Assembly: GCF_007827455.1 (NCBI RefSeq) | Contig: NZ_VISM01000001.1 | Location: 310,001-374,000, forward strand | DNA length: 64,000 bases | Reading direction: 5' to 3' | DNA from: Lutibacter sp. Hel_I_33_5 | GTDB lineage: Bacteria; Bacteroidota; Bacteroidia; Flavobacteriales; Flavobacteriaceae | In this document: positions 37,519 to 46,268 of the stretch, in pieces | Position numbering within the stretch: the first letter of the stretch is position 1 | Layout of the letters: each line of letters begins with the position of its first letter | Translations under genes and position numbers: made by a program | The notes under the pieces: model-generated | The model's database searches: none | Told to the model about the DNA's origin: nothing | The model's input: the letters and a program-made list of their open reading frames with translations, nothing else

Positions 37519-38787
37519 ATGAAAAATTTTACACTTTTTTTGTTATTTCTGATGACCTTCTCTTTGAATGCACAAGATTTAACTAAGGATATTAATGCTA
37601 TAGAAAATAAAGTAATTGAATGGAGACGTGATTTTCATCAAAATCCTGAATTATCTAATAGAGAATTTAATACTGCAAAAAAGATTGCTAAACATTTAAA
37701 ATCTTTAGGTATAGAAGCACAAGAAAACATTGCAAAAACTGGTGTTGTTGGAGTTTTAAAAGGAAATAAACCTGGTAAAGTTGTTGCTTTACGTGCAGAT
37801 ATTGATGCCTTACCTGTTATAGAACGAAATGATTTACCGTTTAAATCTACTGTAAAATCTAACTTTCTAGGTAAAGATGTTGGTGTAATGCATGCTTGTG
37901 GTCACGATACACATACCGCAATATTAATGGGTGTTGCAGAAGTTTTATCAAAAAATAAAAAACACATAAAAGGGACTGTTAAATTTATTTTTCAACCAGC
38001 AGAAGAAGGAGCTCCCGAAGGTGAAGAAGGCGGTGCTGAATTAATGGTAAAAGAAGGTGTTTTAAAAAATCCAGATGTAGATGCAATTTTTGGATTGCAC
38101 ATTTCTTCAGGCTTAGAAGTTAATAAAATCAGTTATAAACCAGGTGGTATTATGGCGGCATCTCAAAGTTTTAAGGTAAAAGTTAATGGTAAACAATCTC
38201 ACGGTTCTAGACCTTGGGGAGGTATTGATCCAATTATGATTTCTGCAAAAATTATCGATGGACTTCAGACAATTATCAGTAGAGAAATGGAACTTACTAA
38301 TGAGGCTGCTGTTATTACTATTGGAAAAATAGATTCTGGTGTTCGTAGTAATATTATTCCAGAAAGTGCAGAAATGATTGGTACTATTAGAACCTTAGAT
38401 TATGATATGCAAAAGAAAATTAATAAGCGAATGAAAGAAATGGTGCCTGCTATTGCTAAAGCATACAGAGCAACTGCTACGATAGAAATAGAAAGAGGAT
38501 ATCCGATTACATATAATCATATAGATTTAACGGCAAAAATGTTACCTACTTTACAAAATACTGCTGGTAAAGAAAATGTATATAAGATTAAAGCTATTAC
38601 AGGTGCAGAAGATTTTTCTTTCTTTCAGAAGGAAGTACCTGGTTTGTACTTTTTCTTAGGCGGAAAAACTGCTGGAAACACAAATCCTTATCCGCATCAT
38701 ACTCCTGACTTTTTTATTGATGAAAGCGGTATGTTATTAGGAGTAAAAACAATGACACAATTAGCATTAGATTATTTAAATAATTAA
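37519..38787 (+). CDS. Exported M20D-family amidohydrolase (N-acyl amino acid / indole-acetyl type)
   Basis: A 422-residue zinc hydrolase with signal peptide (KNFTLFLLFLMTFSLNAQ). M20 motifs: ALRADIDALPV, MHACGHDTHTAILMG (metal ligands Cys/His), FQPAEEGAPEGEEGGAELMV (catalytic Glu), FGLHISSG, and TGAEDFSFFQKEVPGLYFFLGG near the C-terminus. Relatives cleave acyl groups or act on dipeptides outside the cytoplasm. TATCTTTA at 37489 is a one-mismatch -7. The next gene begins 8 nt downstream. Confidence 0.92.
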   Translation: MKNFTLFLLFLMTFSLNAQDLTKDINAIENKVIEWRRDFHQNPELSNREFNTAKKIAKHLKSLGIEAQENIAKTGVVGVLKGNKPGKVVALRADIDALPVIERNDLPFKSTVKSNFLGKDVGVMHACGHDTHTAILMGVAEVLSKNKKHIKGTVKFIFQPAEEGAPEGEEGGAELMVKEGVLKNPDVDAIFGLHISSGLEVNKISYKPGGIMAASQSFKVKVNGKQSHGSRPWGGIDPIMISAKIIDGLQTIISREMELTNEAAVITIGKIDSGVRSNIIPESAEMIGTIRTLDYDMQKKINKRMKEMVPAIAKAYRATATIEIERGYPITYNHIDLTAKMLPTLQNTAGKENVYKIKAITGAEDFSFFQKEVPGLYFFLGGKTAGNTNPYPHHTPDFFIDESGMLLGVKTMTQLALDYLNN

Positions 38788-38795
38788 TAATATAC

Positions 38796-39308
38796 ATGGA
38801 AGATAAACTTATTGAAGGTTTAGCCTATGCCCTACCTGCTTTAGTAACTGGTGGTGTAGCATATTTTATTTTTAGTGGTTTTCTTAAACAAAGCGAGAAT
38901 GATAAAAAGTTTGCTGCTTTAGTTGAAAAAAAGAAAGAAAGTTTGCCTATAAAATTACAAGCGTACGAACGAATGCTACTTTTTTGTGAACGTTTAAATC
39001 CTGCTAAATTATTAGTTAGAGTGAAGCCAATAAGCACAGAAGCAAATGATTACCTTCAACTTCTTCTAGCTAATATAGAACAAGAATTTGAACATAATAT
39101 GGTGCAACAAATTTACATTTCTGATACTAGCTGGACAACAATCATTGCTGCTAAGGCTGCCATCATTAATAAATTAAAAAACGTTTCTGAAAACTCAAAG
39201 AATGCACAAGAATTAAGAGAAAATGTATTAATAGAATATTCCAATACAGTACCTCCAACAGAAACTGCTGTTGAATTTATAAAAAGTGAAGTGAAAAAAT
39301 TATTATAA
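38796..39308 (+). CDS. Conserved membrane-anchored hypothetical protein
   Basis: A 170-residue protein with one transmembrane helix near the N-terminus (GLAYALPALVTGGVAYFIFSGFL, about residues 9-31) followed by a soluble helical domain. Distinct segments are LPIKLQAYERMLLFCERLNPAKLLVRV and SDTSWTTIIAAKAAIINKLKNVS. I recognise it as a protein type recurring in Flavobacteriaceae but know no function. It starts 8 nt after the M20 peptidase gene and probably shares its mRNA. Confidence 0.75.
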   Translation: MEDKLIEGLAYALPALVTGGVAYFIFSGFLKQSENDKKFAALVEKKKESLPIKLQAYERMLLFCERLNPAKLLVRVKPISTEANDYLQLLLANIEQEFEHNMVQQIYISDTSWTTIIAAKAAIINKLKNVSENSKNAQELRENVLIEYSNTVPPTETAVEFIKSEVKKLL

Positions 39309-39328
39309 TAAATCGTTTAACTAACTAT

Positions 39329-40234
39329 TTATTTAGGTGTTTTTAAATATTCTTTTATAAAAGAAACGTTATTTCTAGAAACTGGTACTTTAATATCTAA
39401 ATTTTTAATATTAACGTAAGATTTAGCTTCCTTTCTAAAAATTGATTCTACTTTCAGTAAATTAATTAAATATGATTTATGACAGCGATATATAAATTTA
39501 TTATTTATTGAGCTTTCAAGAGTTTTTAAAGAATTTCTAATAGTAAACTTTAATATTGTATTCTCAATTTTTTTTAAATAAAAAACATCAATATAATGTT
39601 CTTGAGAATAGGCATACAAAAACCTTTCTGACTTTATTTTTAAAACTTCTCTTTTATTTTTCCCTACAAAAATGAGTTCTTCTCCTACATCATTTATTTC
39701 ATCACCAACTAATTTAGAAACATCTTTATAACTATAAATTAGATCAATTAAAATATGAAAAACACTAGTTAATGTATAAATGAAAATAAAATAAACAAAT
39801 GTTATTAAAAATGTAAATGCAAAACGTATTGGTTTAAATAAACCCGTTTCTTCTATAGGTTCTCCAGTAAATGGGTTATATGAAGTTCTGTTACCTGTGT
39901 AAAAATATAAAATTGCCTGAAAAGCATATACTAAGAAAAAACAAATCAAAAAAGTACCTATAAAACTTACTCTTAAAAAATGAGCACCCTTTTTTTTATT
40001 ATTAAAAATAATTGGCAAACTATAAGACAATAAACCTATAACAGTATAAGCTAAAATGTAAATATAATTTTTTACACCAGTTAAATTTGAGTAAATAATT
40101 GTTGGTTTAAAGAAAAGAAAAATAAAAAGGAGACAAGAAGCTAAAAAGAAACTATTTCTGACTATTTTTTTCTTAAGGCCTGCTGGTTTTAAAAATTCTG
40201 ATACTATATTATAAAACTCAAAGCCTTTTTTCAT
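39329..40234 (-). CDS. Membrane LytTR-family transcriptional regulator
   Basis: A 301-residue protein: four predicted transmembrane segments (about residues 27-45, 53-75, 85-112 and 132-165), a linker, then a LytTR DNA-binding domain (about 200-298) with KSERFLYAYSQEHYIDVFYL, LKTLESSINNKFIYRCHKSYLINL and the ending DIKVPVSRNNVSFIKEYL. This layout is common in flavobacteria: a membrane sensor tethering a LytTR domain that binds direct repeats. The target is unknown. It converges on the M20 operon (20-nt gap). No consensus -7 is seen upstream. Confidence 0.88.
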   Translation of the reverse strand: MKKGFEFYNIVSEFLKPAGLKKKIVRNSFFLASCLLFIFLFFKPTIIYSNLTGVKNYIYILAYTVIGLLSYSLPIIFNNKKKGAHFLRVSFIGTFLICFFLVYAFQAILYFYTGNRTSYNPFTGEPIEETGLFKPIRFAFTFLITFVYFIFIYTLTSVFHILIDLIYSYKDVSKLVGDEINDVGEELIFVGKNKREVLKIKSERFLYAYSQEHYIDVFYLKKIENTILKFTIRNSLKTLESSINNKFIYRCHKSYLINLLKVESIFRKEAKSYVNIKNLDIKVPVSRNNVSFIKEYLKTPK

Positions 40235-40389
40235 GTAAAAAAATGTACTTAATGTAAATTTCTATAAATTTAATGAAAATTTAAGCAATAGAAGAAAAAA
40301 TAATTATGTGTATATAATTATGTTATATATTTATATAAAAATATGTCCCCCAATTTAGTTTACACATATTTTATTTTAGATTTTGAACT

Positions 40390-40420
40390 AAAAAAGACTG
40401 CTTTTAAAGCAGTCTTTTTT
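40390..40420 (-). terminator. Bidirectional rho-independent terminator after the TonB receptor
   Basis: Stem GACTGCTTT / AAAGCAGTC flanked by A6 and T6, symmetric and about 100 nt past the receptor stop. The surrounding 289-bp gap (40235-40523) otherwise shows only AT-rich sequence, including ATATAA repeats near 40310-40340. Confidence 0.8.
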
Positions 40421-40523
40421 AGTTACAGGTTTAAACTCATAAATCAGAGGAAATAATATTATTGCTAATTTATGATGTCTGTATTTTTTTAGCTGATATT
40501 TAAATATTAATTCTTTCTAAGTA

Positions 40524-42470
40524 TCAAAATTTAAGTCTTAGTCCAAATTTAAAATTTCTTCCTCGTGTAGAATACCCTATAATATCATCATAATCTTCAT
40601 TTAAAAGATTAGTTATTCCTCCAAAGAAAGTTACAGTTCCTTCTAATAAGGTATAATTTGCATTTATATCTAACAAATTATAGCTTGGTAATATTACATC
40701 TGTTCCTGCTGTACCAAAACTACCCCATCTATCAAATAAAGTTCGTTCACCTACATTTCTAAAACCAACATTTAAAAATAAGTTTTCATACGCATTTATA
40801 TCTGTAGATACTACAATTTTATGCCTCGGAATATAATCATCAAAATCATCTGTAAGATCTTTATCTGTATAGGTATAACCAATATTTACATCAATAAATT
40901 TTGCAGGTGCAATCTTTGCATTTACTTCAATTCCGTTAGCATTAGAAGAACCATTACCATATTTAAAAGTTGTATTATCATAGATAATTGCGTCTTTTTC
41001 TTTTCTATTAAAGTAAACAACGTCTAGGTTAACTATATCTTTAATATTTCCTTCAAACCCGATTTCAAAAGTTTCATTAGACTCTGGTTTTAAATCAGCA
41101 TTACCACTAAAACCGTCATATAATTGATATAAACTTGGAGCAATAAATGCAGTACTATACGATGCTAATGCTTTTATAGAACCGTCCTCGCTTTTAATTA
41201 CATTATAAGCTGCGTTTGCATCATACACAAAATGATTTCCATAGGCACTATGCATATTATATCTACCACCTGCATTTAAACTCAAACCATTATCAGCAAT
41301 ATAAACTAATGATACATAAGGATCAATTGTGTTAAAATTAGCCGTTTTTGGATCAATTTTCCCAAAAGGAGTTATTGTATTATTATCATGTTTTTGATAA
41401 TTTACACCTGTAATTAACTGTAAATTAAAATCATTCAAATCAATTTTATTAACTACATCTAAGTTTAAACTTCTACCATTAAATTGATATTCATCAGTTG
41501 CTTTAGAAAACGAGTTATACTGCTCTAAGTTTCTTTTTACTTGATTGATACTAGCCAACACATAAGCTTGTCCGTTTTTATACTTAAAACTTGGTTTCAC
41601 ACCTACTCTAAACTGACTTTGGTTACCATTATTGATATCTGAATCATTAAATGCGCCTGCATCAAAATCATAATTAAATTTGTCGAAATTATAGAATGAA
41701 GTCAATGCAACTTTCTTTGAAAATTGATATCCTACTTTTAACAATCCATTTCTACTGTAATATTTATCAGCATCAAAATTTGCAGCCGTTTTAGACTTAG
41801 CAGCAGACATTCCATCAATTCCGCTTACATTAAGTGACGTTAAGAAATTAAAATTCCCTAAAGTTCCATTAACACTTGCATTTTGATTCATATCCTGAAA
41901 ACCTGCATTATTAACTGTTGCCGTATTATTTGTACCTAAACTTACTTCATACGTACCTGTAATTTCTTTTTTCGTAGCTTTTTTTAGAATGATGTTAATC
42001 ACACCTGTTGCGGCACCAGAACCATATAACGTAGATGAAGCTCCTTTTAAAACTTCAATTTTTTCAATTTGATTTAATGATAATAATCGTAAATCATATT
42101 CTTGATTTATTCCTGATGGATCAGAAACTGGTACACCATCTATTAACACTAAAACCTGCCTAGCTCTTCCTCCTCTTACATAAGTGCTTCTTGGTTCTGA
42201 AGGATTTGTATTTACACCTCTTACATCAATTCCTGGTAAATTGTTTAATAAATCGATAACGGTTTTACCTGCATTATTACTGATTTCTTTTTGAGAAATT
42301 TGGTAAATAACTTTACCTGTGTGTTCTTTTTTTAAGGCAAATTTTGTTGCCGTTACAACAACTTCACCAAGTTTTTCTACTTTCTCTTTCTCCTTTAAGT
42401 CTTGAGAAAATAAATTTGAATTGACAAAACTACATGCCAATACACTTACAATTAATAATTGTTTTTTCAT
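40524..42470 (-). CDS. BtuB-like TonB-dependent outer-membrane receptor (cobalamin)
   Basis: A 648-residue outer-membrane receptor. Signal peptide (KKQLLIVSVLACSFVNSNLFSQ), a TonB-box-like LGEVVVTATKF, a plug domain with VIDLLNNLPGIDVRGV and VLVLIDGVPVSDPSG, IEKIEVLKGASSTLYGSGAATGVINIILKK (about residues 130-165), then a 22-strand barrel ending in an aromatic strand (RGRNFKFGLRLKF). There is no N-terminal carboxypeptidase-like extension, unlike SusC-type receptors. Cobalamin as substrate is inferred from the B12 riboswitch immediately upstream and the divergent BtuF-like lipoprotein. Confidence 0.92.
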   Translation of the reverse strand: MKKQLLIVSVLACSFVNSNLFSQDLKEKEKVEKLGEVVVTATKFALKKEHTGKVIYQISQKEISNNAGKTVIDLLNNLPGIDVRGVNTNPSEPRSTYVRGGRARQVLVLIDGVPVSDPSGINQEYDLRLLSLNQIEKIEVLKGASSTLYGSGAATGVINIILKKATKKEITGTYEVSLGTNNTATVNNAGFQDMNQNASVNGTLGNFNFLTSLNVSGIDGMSAAKSKTAANFDADKYYSRNGLLKVGYQFSKKVALTSFYNFDKFNYDFDAGAFNDSDINNGNQSQFRVGVKPSFKYKNGQAYVLASINQVKRNLEQYNSFSKATDEYQFNGRSLNLDVVNKIDLNDFNLQLITGVNYQKHDNNTITPFGKIDPKTANFNTIDPYVSLVYIADNGLSLNAGGRYNMHSAYGNHFVYDANAAYNVIKSEDGSIKALASYSTAFIAPSLYQLYDGFSGNADLKPESNETFEIGFEGNIKDIVNLDVVYFNRKEKDAIIYDNTTFKYGNGSSNANGIEVNAKIAPAKFIDVNIGYTYTDKDLTDDFDDYIPRHKIVVSTDINAYENLFLNVGFRNVGERTLFDRWGSFGTAGTDVILPSYNLLDINANYTLLEGTVTFFGGITNLLNEDYDDIIGYSTRGRNFKFGLRLKF

Positions 42471-42566
42471 TCTAAAATTGATTTACATTAAATCAGGTAA
42501 ATTTTTGTACAATACAAATAGTGTACGCTAACTTTTATCCCGAAAGTTTATTTCGTTTTTTGATTT

Positions 42567-42758
42567 TTGGCAGGTCTCCTGACTTATTATTATGTTACTC
42601 TGCCTTCCCATTATTACTAACTAAATAATAATTAACAGTGGCATAAGTTTAAGTAACATCCTCATACAAGGAACTGAAACAAATTCAGTTTAAACTTACA
42701 GTTGCGGGAACAGTTCTGGATTTTAACCAGATTCCCTTTTAATTTGATGTAAATAACC
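42567..42758 (-). promoter_or_regulatory. Cobalamin (AdoCbl) riboswitch
   Basis: On the minus strand the leader carries the core of the cobalamin riboswitch: GGGAAT, AAAATCC, ACTGTTCCCGCAACTGTAA, then GCCACTG and the 3' block GTCAGGAGACCTGCC (the B12-box helix). It starts about 24 nt after the -7 element and ends about 95 nt before the receptor ATG. It should repress the receptor when cobalamin is plentiful. It covers only the receptor transcript, not the divergent lipoprotein. Outer limits are approximate. Confidence 0.93.
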
Positions 42759-42781
42759 TTACATCAAAACCAAAATCGCTG

Positions 42782-42789
42782 CAAATTTA
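42782..42789 (-). promoter_or_regulatory. -7 promoter element of the riboswitch/TonB receptor transcript
   Basis: The minus strand reads TAAATTTG (TAnnTTTG) with a -33 TTG (in TTTTGTC) 18 nt upstream. The position fits transcription starting just before the riboswitch. Confidence 0.65.
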
Positions 42790-42847
42790 GTTTAATAATT
42801 GAAATGACAAAACTATTTTGTAATCTTGTTCCTTAATTATTTTATTG

Positions 42848-43987
42848 ATGTATAAATCAGTTTTTACTTCTATTTTTTGCTTCTTTTTTCTTTTACAATT
42901 CACAGCTTGTAAAGAAATAAAAAAAGAAACTAACTATAATTCAAAAATTAAATCATTACTTAACATAAATTACGCTAAAGGTTTTGATTTTAAGAAAGAT
43001 ACACTTTTTATAAAAACTCCATATAAAAATTCAAATGAAGATTTCATTTATAGAATTCAATATAAAAAAGATGATGGAAATTTAAGTGATAAAAACACAA
43101 CTACTCTTCTTGTTCCTATAGAAAAAATGGTAGCAACTTCTACTACGCACCTTCCTATGATCGAATTATTAAACGAGGAAAATTCGTTAATCGGATTTCC
43201 ACATACTAAATATGTTTCCTCAGAAAAAACAAGAGCATTAATTGATAGTGGAAAAATTACAGAGTTAGGGAAAGAATCATCTTTAAATACAGAAGTTCTT
43301 TTAGATTTAAATCCAGAATTAGTTGTTGGTTATTCTGTAAATTCAATTAATAAAGTATTTCAAACTATAGAAAAAGCTGGTATCCCTGTAATTCAAAATG
43401 GCGATTGGCTTGAAGAAACACCATTAGGAAGAGCAGAATGGATTAAGTTTTTTGGCGTTTTATTTGATAAATCTAAAGAAGCAGACAGTATATTCAAATC
43501 AATAGAGAAAAGTTATCTAGAAGCAAAAGAAATAGCGTTAAAAGCAAAAAATAAACCAACTGTACTTTCAGGAGCCATCATGAGTAAGGATATTTGGAAT
43601 TTACCTGCTGGTGAAAGTTTCGTTGCTACATTTTTAAATGACGCAAACCTAAACTACTTATGGAAAGACACTAAAGGAAAAGGAAGTTTATCCTTAAGTT
43701 ATGAAAGTGTTTTAGAAAAAGCGCAAGATGCCGATTTTTGGATTGCCCCAGGATATTTTAGTTCAAAAGAACAAATGTTAGCTAGTAATAAGCAGTATAA
43801 AAACTTTAAATCATTTAAAGAAGATAATATTTACACGCCTTCTACAAAAAAAGGAAAAACTGGAGGAGTTATTTATTACGAGTTAGCGTCTACTAGACCC
43901 GATTTAGTTTTAAAAGATATTATTAAAATTACAAACCCAGAATTACTTCCAACCTATACGTTAACTTTCTTTGAAAAAATGGAATAA
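42848..43987 (+). CDS. BtuF/FepB-like substrate-binding lipoprotein
   Basis: A 379-residue class III periplasmic binding protein. The N-terminus has a lipoprotein signal with LQFTACKE as lipobox (Cys at about 21). The first lobe has LLVPIEKMVATSTTHLPMIELLN and LNTEVLLDLNPELVVGYS; a long helix follows, then the second lobe (FWIAPGYFSSKEQ, GVIYYELASTRPDLVLKDIIKI). The start is ATG 42848, not the TTG one codon before. Divergent from the riboswitch-controlled receptor, which points to cobalamin; an iron-siderophore role cannot be ruled out. No BtuC/BtuD permease or ATPase is in the window. Confidence 0.87.
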   Translation: MYKSVFTSIFCFFFLLQFTACKEIKKETNYNSKIKSLLNINYAKGFDFKKDTLFIKTPYKNSNEDFIYRIQYKKDDGNLSDKNTTTLLVPIEKMVATSTTHLPMIELLNEENSLIGFPHTKYVSSEKTRALIDSGKITELGKESSLNTEVLLDLNPELVVGYSVNSINKVFQTIEKAGIPVIQNGDWLEETPLGRAEWIKFFGVLFDKSKEADSIFKSIEKSYLEAKEIALKAKNKPTVLSGAIMSKDIWNLPAGESFVATFLNDANLNYLWKDTKGKGSLSLSYESVLEKAQDADFWIAPGYFSSKEQMLASNKQYKNFKSFKEDNIYTPSTKKGKTGGVIYYELASTRPDLVLKDIIKITNPELLPTYTLTFFEKME

Positions 43988-43990
43988 AAA

Positions 43991-44019
43991 AAACCCTAGT
44001 GAATACTAGAGTTTAATTT
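43991..44019 (+). terminator. Terminator after the BtuF-like gene
   Basis: Stem AAACCCTAGT / ACTAGAGTTT (one mismatch) with a GAAT loop, followed by AATTTTT, just past the stop at 43987. Confidence 0.7.
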
Positions 44020-44127
44020 TTGGGATAACTAGATAACAAATTGTTTGTTATTTATATTGTGATAGTATGTTGATCTTTATTAACAATGTAAAATTACTAC
44101 ATACTTGCTTTATAGAAGAAAAATAAC

Positions 44128-44174
44128 GGGTAGTTTTTGGGTAGTTTAGGGGTGGTTTTTGGGTGGCAGAAGGG
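44128..44174 (+). repeat. G-rich imperfect tandem repeat
   Basis: Five G-tracts of 3-4 bases occur at 44128, 44139, 44149, 44161 and 44172, in a GGGTAGTTTTT / GGGTGGTTTTT tandem pattern of about 10-12 bp. This is striking in such AT-rich DNA. It lies between convergent gene ends, past the plus-strand terminator. The loops (7-9 nt) allow but do not favour a G-quadruplex. Confidence 0.5.
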
Positions 44175-44203
44175 TGATTTATTGACTTTTAAGCTTTTTG
44201 CAC

Positions 44204-45505
44204 TTATTTATTTACAAAAGCGATAGCTTCTTTTCTGTTTTTTATATTTAAAGCTTCATATATATTTTTAATATGATACTTTACTGTATTAACAGAAATA
44301 TTTAATTCATCTGCAATTTCTTTATTCTTCTTCCCTTTATTTATAAATTCTAAAATCTCTTTTTCTCTTACACTTAATTTATTATCATTAATAACTTCAT
44401 TAGAAATTTCATTGCTAGACTCAACAATTAATGTTTCTATATCAAACCTCATTTGTTTATTTTGCTCATGCAATATTTTCATTCTATAAACAAGAGCAAA
44501 CGAAAATAATAGCATTTCGAAAAAACCTGCAACTTTAATAATATCACTAGAAAAATTTAGAACAGAAAATCCAAAAAGTCTAGCTACATAATAATCTAAT
44601 CCAAATATTACCATAAAGAAATAGGCAATCACAAATATTCTTATAAATAAATCTTTTTTAAATAATGTAACTGCAAGAAACCAAAAGAATGTTAAGAAAA
44701 CAACTGTAGCTGTCTCTACCAAAGCAAAATAGATAAAATTACCCGTAGAAAAATAAAGTATAAATAAAAAGACAAAAACAGCACCAAAAAATAGTATTAA
44801 ATACCTAATTTTAGGATAATAGTTTTCTAACCCTAAATATTTGGTTGCAAAAGTTACTCCGAATATGGTTCCAATAGTATGAATGAATAATATGATAAAA
44901 TCCATAATGTCTTGAGAAACATTAAAAAGAATTAATAGACCATCGCTAAAACTTAGAGAACAGGACACACAGAAGACAAACAATCCGTAAAACAAAAACG
45001 TTTTATCCTTAAAACTTAAAGAATATATAATGTTTACTAGCACAATAAAAAGAGCAAAGCCATAATATAAACCTATAATAAGTAAGTTTACTTTCTCTTT
45101 GAATTTATATCCTTTTGCTGAAAAAACCTCTACTGGAATAAAGGCTTCTTTTTCAAGTTTTAACTTAATTAGTAATTTTTCATTTTTTTTTACTTTAAAA
45201 GTAACAAATCGTTCATGACTCTCTCTATTTAAAATAGCGCCATTATGATAAGCTTCAGCATTAAAAATATGAGAACTTTTAAATTGAATTATATTTTCAT
45301 CTTCAGAAAAATCAGTAATTTTAAACCAATACACACCTCCATCTAAACCTTTATTGATAATTTTATCATAAGGAATAAAATCATAATTGTCTACATCTTT
45401 AAAAGACAACTCACCTTCTTTATCTTGATAGTAACTAATATCTGCTTGAGAAAAACATATAGCAGCTTTCAAGAAAAAAAATATAAAAAAGACGTTTTTA
45501 AACAT
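44204..45505 (-). CDS. 7TM membrane regulator with C-terminal LuxR HTH
   Basis: A 433-residue one-component regulator. Signal peptide (FKNVFFIFFFLKAAICFSQ), an extracytoplasmic beta-rich domain (about residues 20-150, 7TMR-DISM extracellular type), seven transmembrane helices (about 155-350), a short coiled coil (YRMKILHEQNKQMRFDIETLI) and a LuxR/NarL-type helix-turn-helix (LSVREKEILEFINKGKKNKEIADELNISVNTVKYHIKNIYEAL). The start at 45505 is chosen because it gives the signal peptide; a longer frame to 45625 would overlap the racemase gene. Ligand and targets unknown. It lies 67 nt after the racemase gene, so shared transcription is possible. Confidence 0.87.
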   Translation of the reverse strand: MFKNVFFIFFFLKAAICFSQADISYYQDKEGELSFKDVDNYDFIPYDKIINKGLDGGVYWFKITDFSEDENIIQFKSSHIFNAEAYHNGAILNRESHERFVTFKVKKNEKLLIKLKLEKEAFIPVEVFSAKGYKFKEKVNLLIIGLYYGFALFIVLVNIIYSLSFKDKTFLFYGLFVFCVSCSLSFSDGLLILFNVSQDIMDFIILFIHTIGTIFGVTFATKYLGLENYYPKIRYLILFFGAVFVFLFILYFSTGNFIYFALVETATVVFLTFFWFLAVTLFKKDLFIRIFVIAYFFMVIFGLDYYVARLFGFSVLNFSSDIIKVAGFFEMLLFSFALVYRMKILHEQNKQMRFDIETLIVESSNEISNEVINDNKLSVREKEILEFINKGKKNKEIADELNISVNTVKYHIKNIYEALNIKNRKEAIAFVNK

Positions 45506-45572
45506 AAAACGGTTAAAAGATTCGCAATTAATTGCTGGGACAGAATAATAAGACTGTAATTTATAATATAAT

Positions 45573-46262
45573 TTACAAAGTTGCAAATTTAAAAGCCGAA
45601 GTTGCATGAATTGTAGTTGTATCAAATACTGGAATAGAAATATCTTCTTGTTTTATTAATAACGGAATTTCTGTACAACCTAAGATAATACCCGTTGCTC
45701 CATTTTCTATTTGCTTATTAATTATAGCAACATAGCTCTCTTTAGAAGACGCTTTTATAATTCCTTTAGAAAGTTCATCATAAATAACACGATGAATTTC
45801 ATCTCTATCATTTTTGGCTGGAATTATCGTATCTATACCAAAAGAAGATAATACATTTTTATAGAAATCTTTTTCCATGGTGTATTTTGTACCTAACAGA
45901 GCAACTTTTTTTATTTTTTGATTCATTATTGTTTTTGAGGTAGCTTCTGCGATATGAATTACAGGAATAGAAACCGATTTTCTAATCGCATCTATACATA
46001 AATGCATTGTATTCGCACAAATTACAATACAACTTGCACCTCCTTTTTCTAAATTTACGCCAGCAGTTGCCATGATATCATCCAACAAATCCCAACGATT
46101 TTCTTTCTGATATTTTGAAATTATACCAAAATCAACTGAATTAATTAAAACTTTAGCAGAATGTATACCTCCATATTCTTTTGATGCTAAATCATTTAAC
46201 ACTCTATAATACATGATTGTAGATTCTGGAGTTATTCCGCCAATTAAACCAATTGTTTTCAT
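45573..46262 (-). CDS. Aspartate/glutamate racemase-family protein
   Basis: A 229-residue cofactor-independent racemase. It starts MKTIGLIGGITPESTIMYYRVLND, the typical opening of the aspartate racemase group. The two catalytic cysteines are in VICANTMH (about residue 82) and ILGCTEIPLL (about 197). Likely substrate is L/D-aspartate; amino-acid racemases supply D-amino acids for the cell wall or metabolism. It starts 6 nt after the parC stop, so it is probably read from the parE-parC transcript. Confidence 0.9.
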   Translation of the reverse strand: MKTIGLIGGITPESTIMYYRVLNDLASKEYGGIHSAKVLINSVDFGIISKYQKENRWDLLDDIMATAGVNLEKGGASCIVICANTMHLCIDAIRKSVSIPVIHIAEATSKTIMNQKIKKVALLGTKYTMEKDFYKNVLSSFGIDTIIPAKNDRDEIHRVIYDELSKGIIKASSKESYVAIINKQIENGATGIILGCTEIPLLIKQEDISIPVFDTTTIHATSAFKFATL

Positions 46263-46268
46263 CTAGTT

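Noticed and set aside
45506..45625. Upstream extension of the 7TM-LuxR gene into the racemase gene
   Set aside because: The signal peptide starts at 45505; the extension overlaps the racemase coding end and lacks any domain character.
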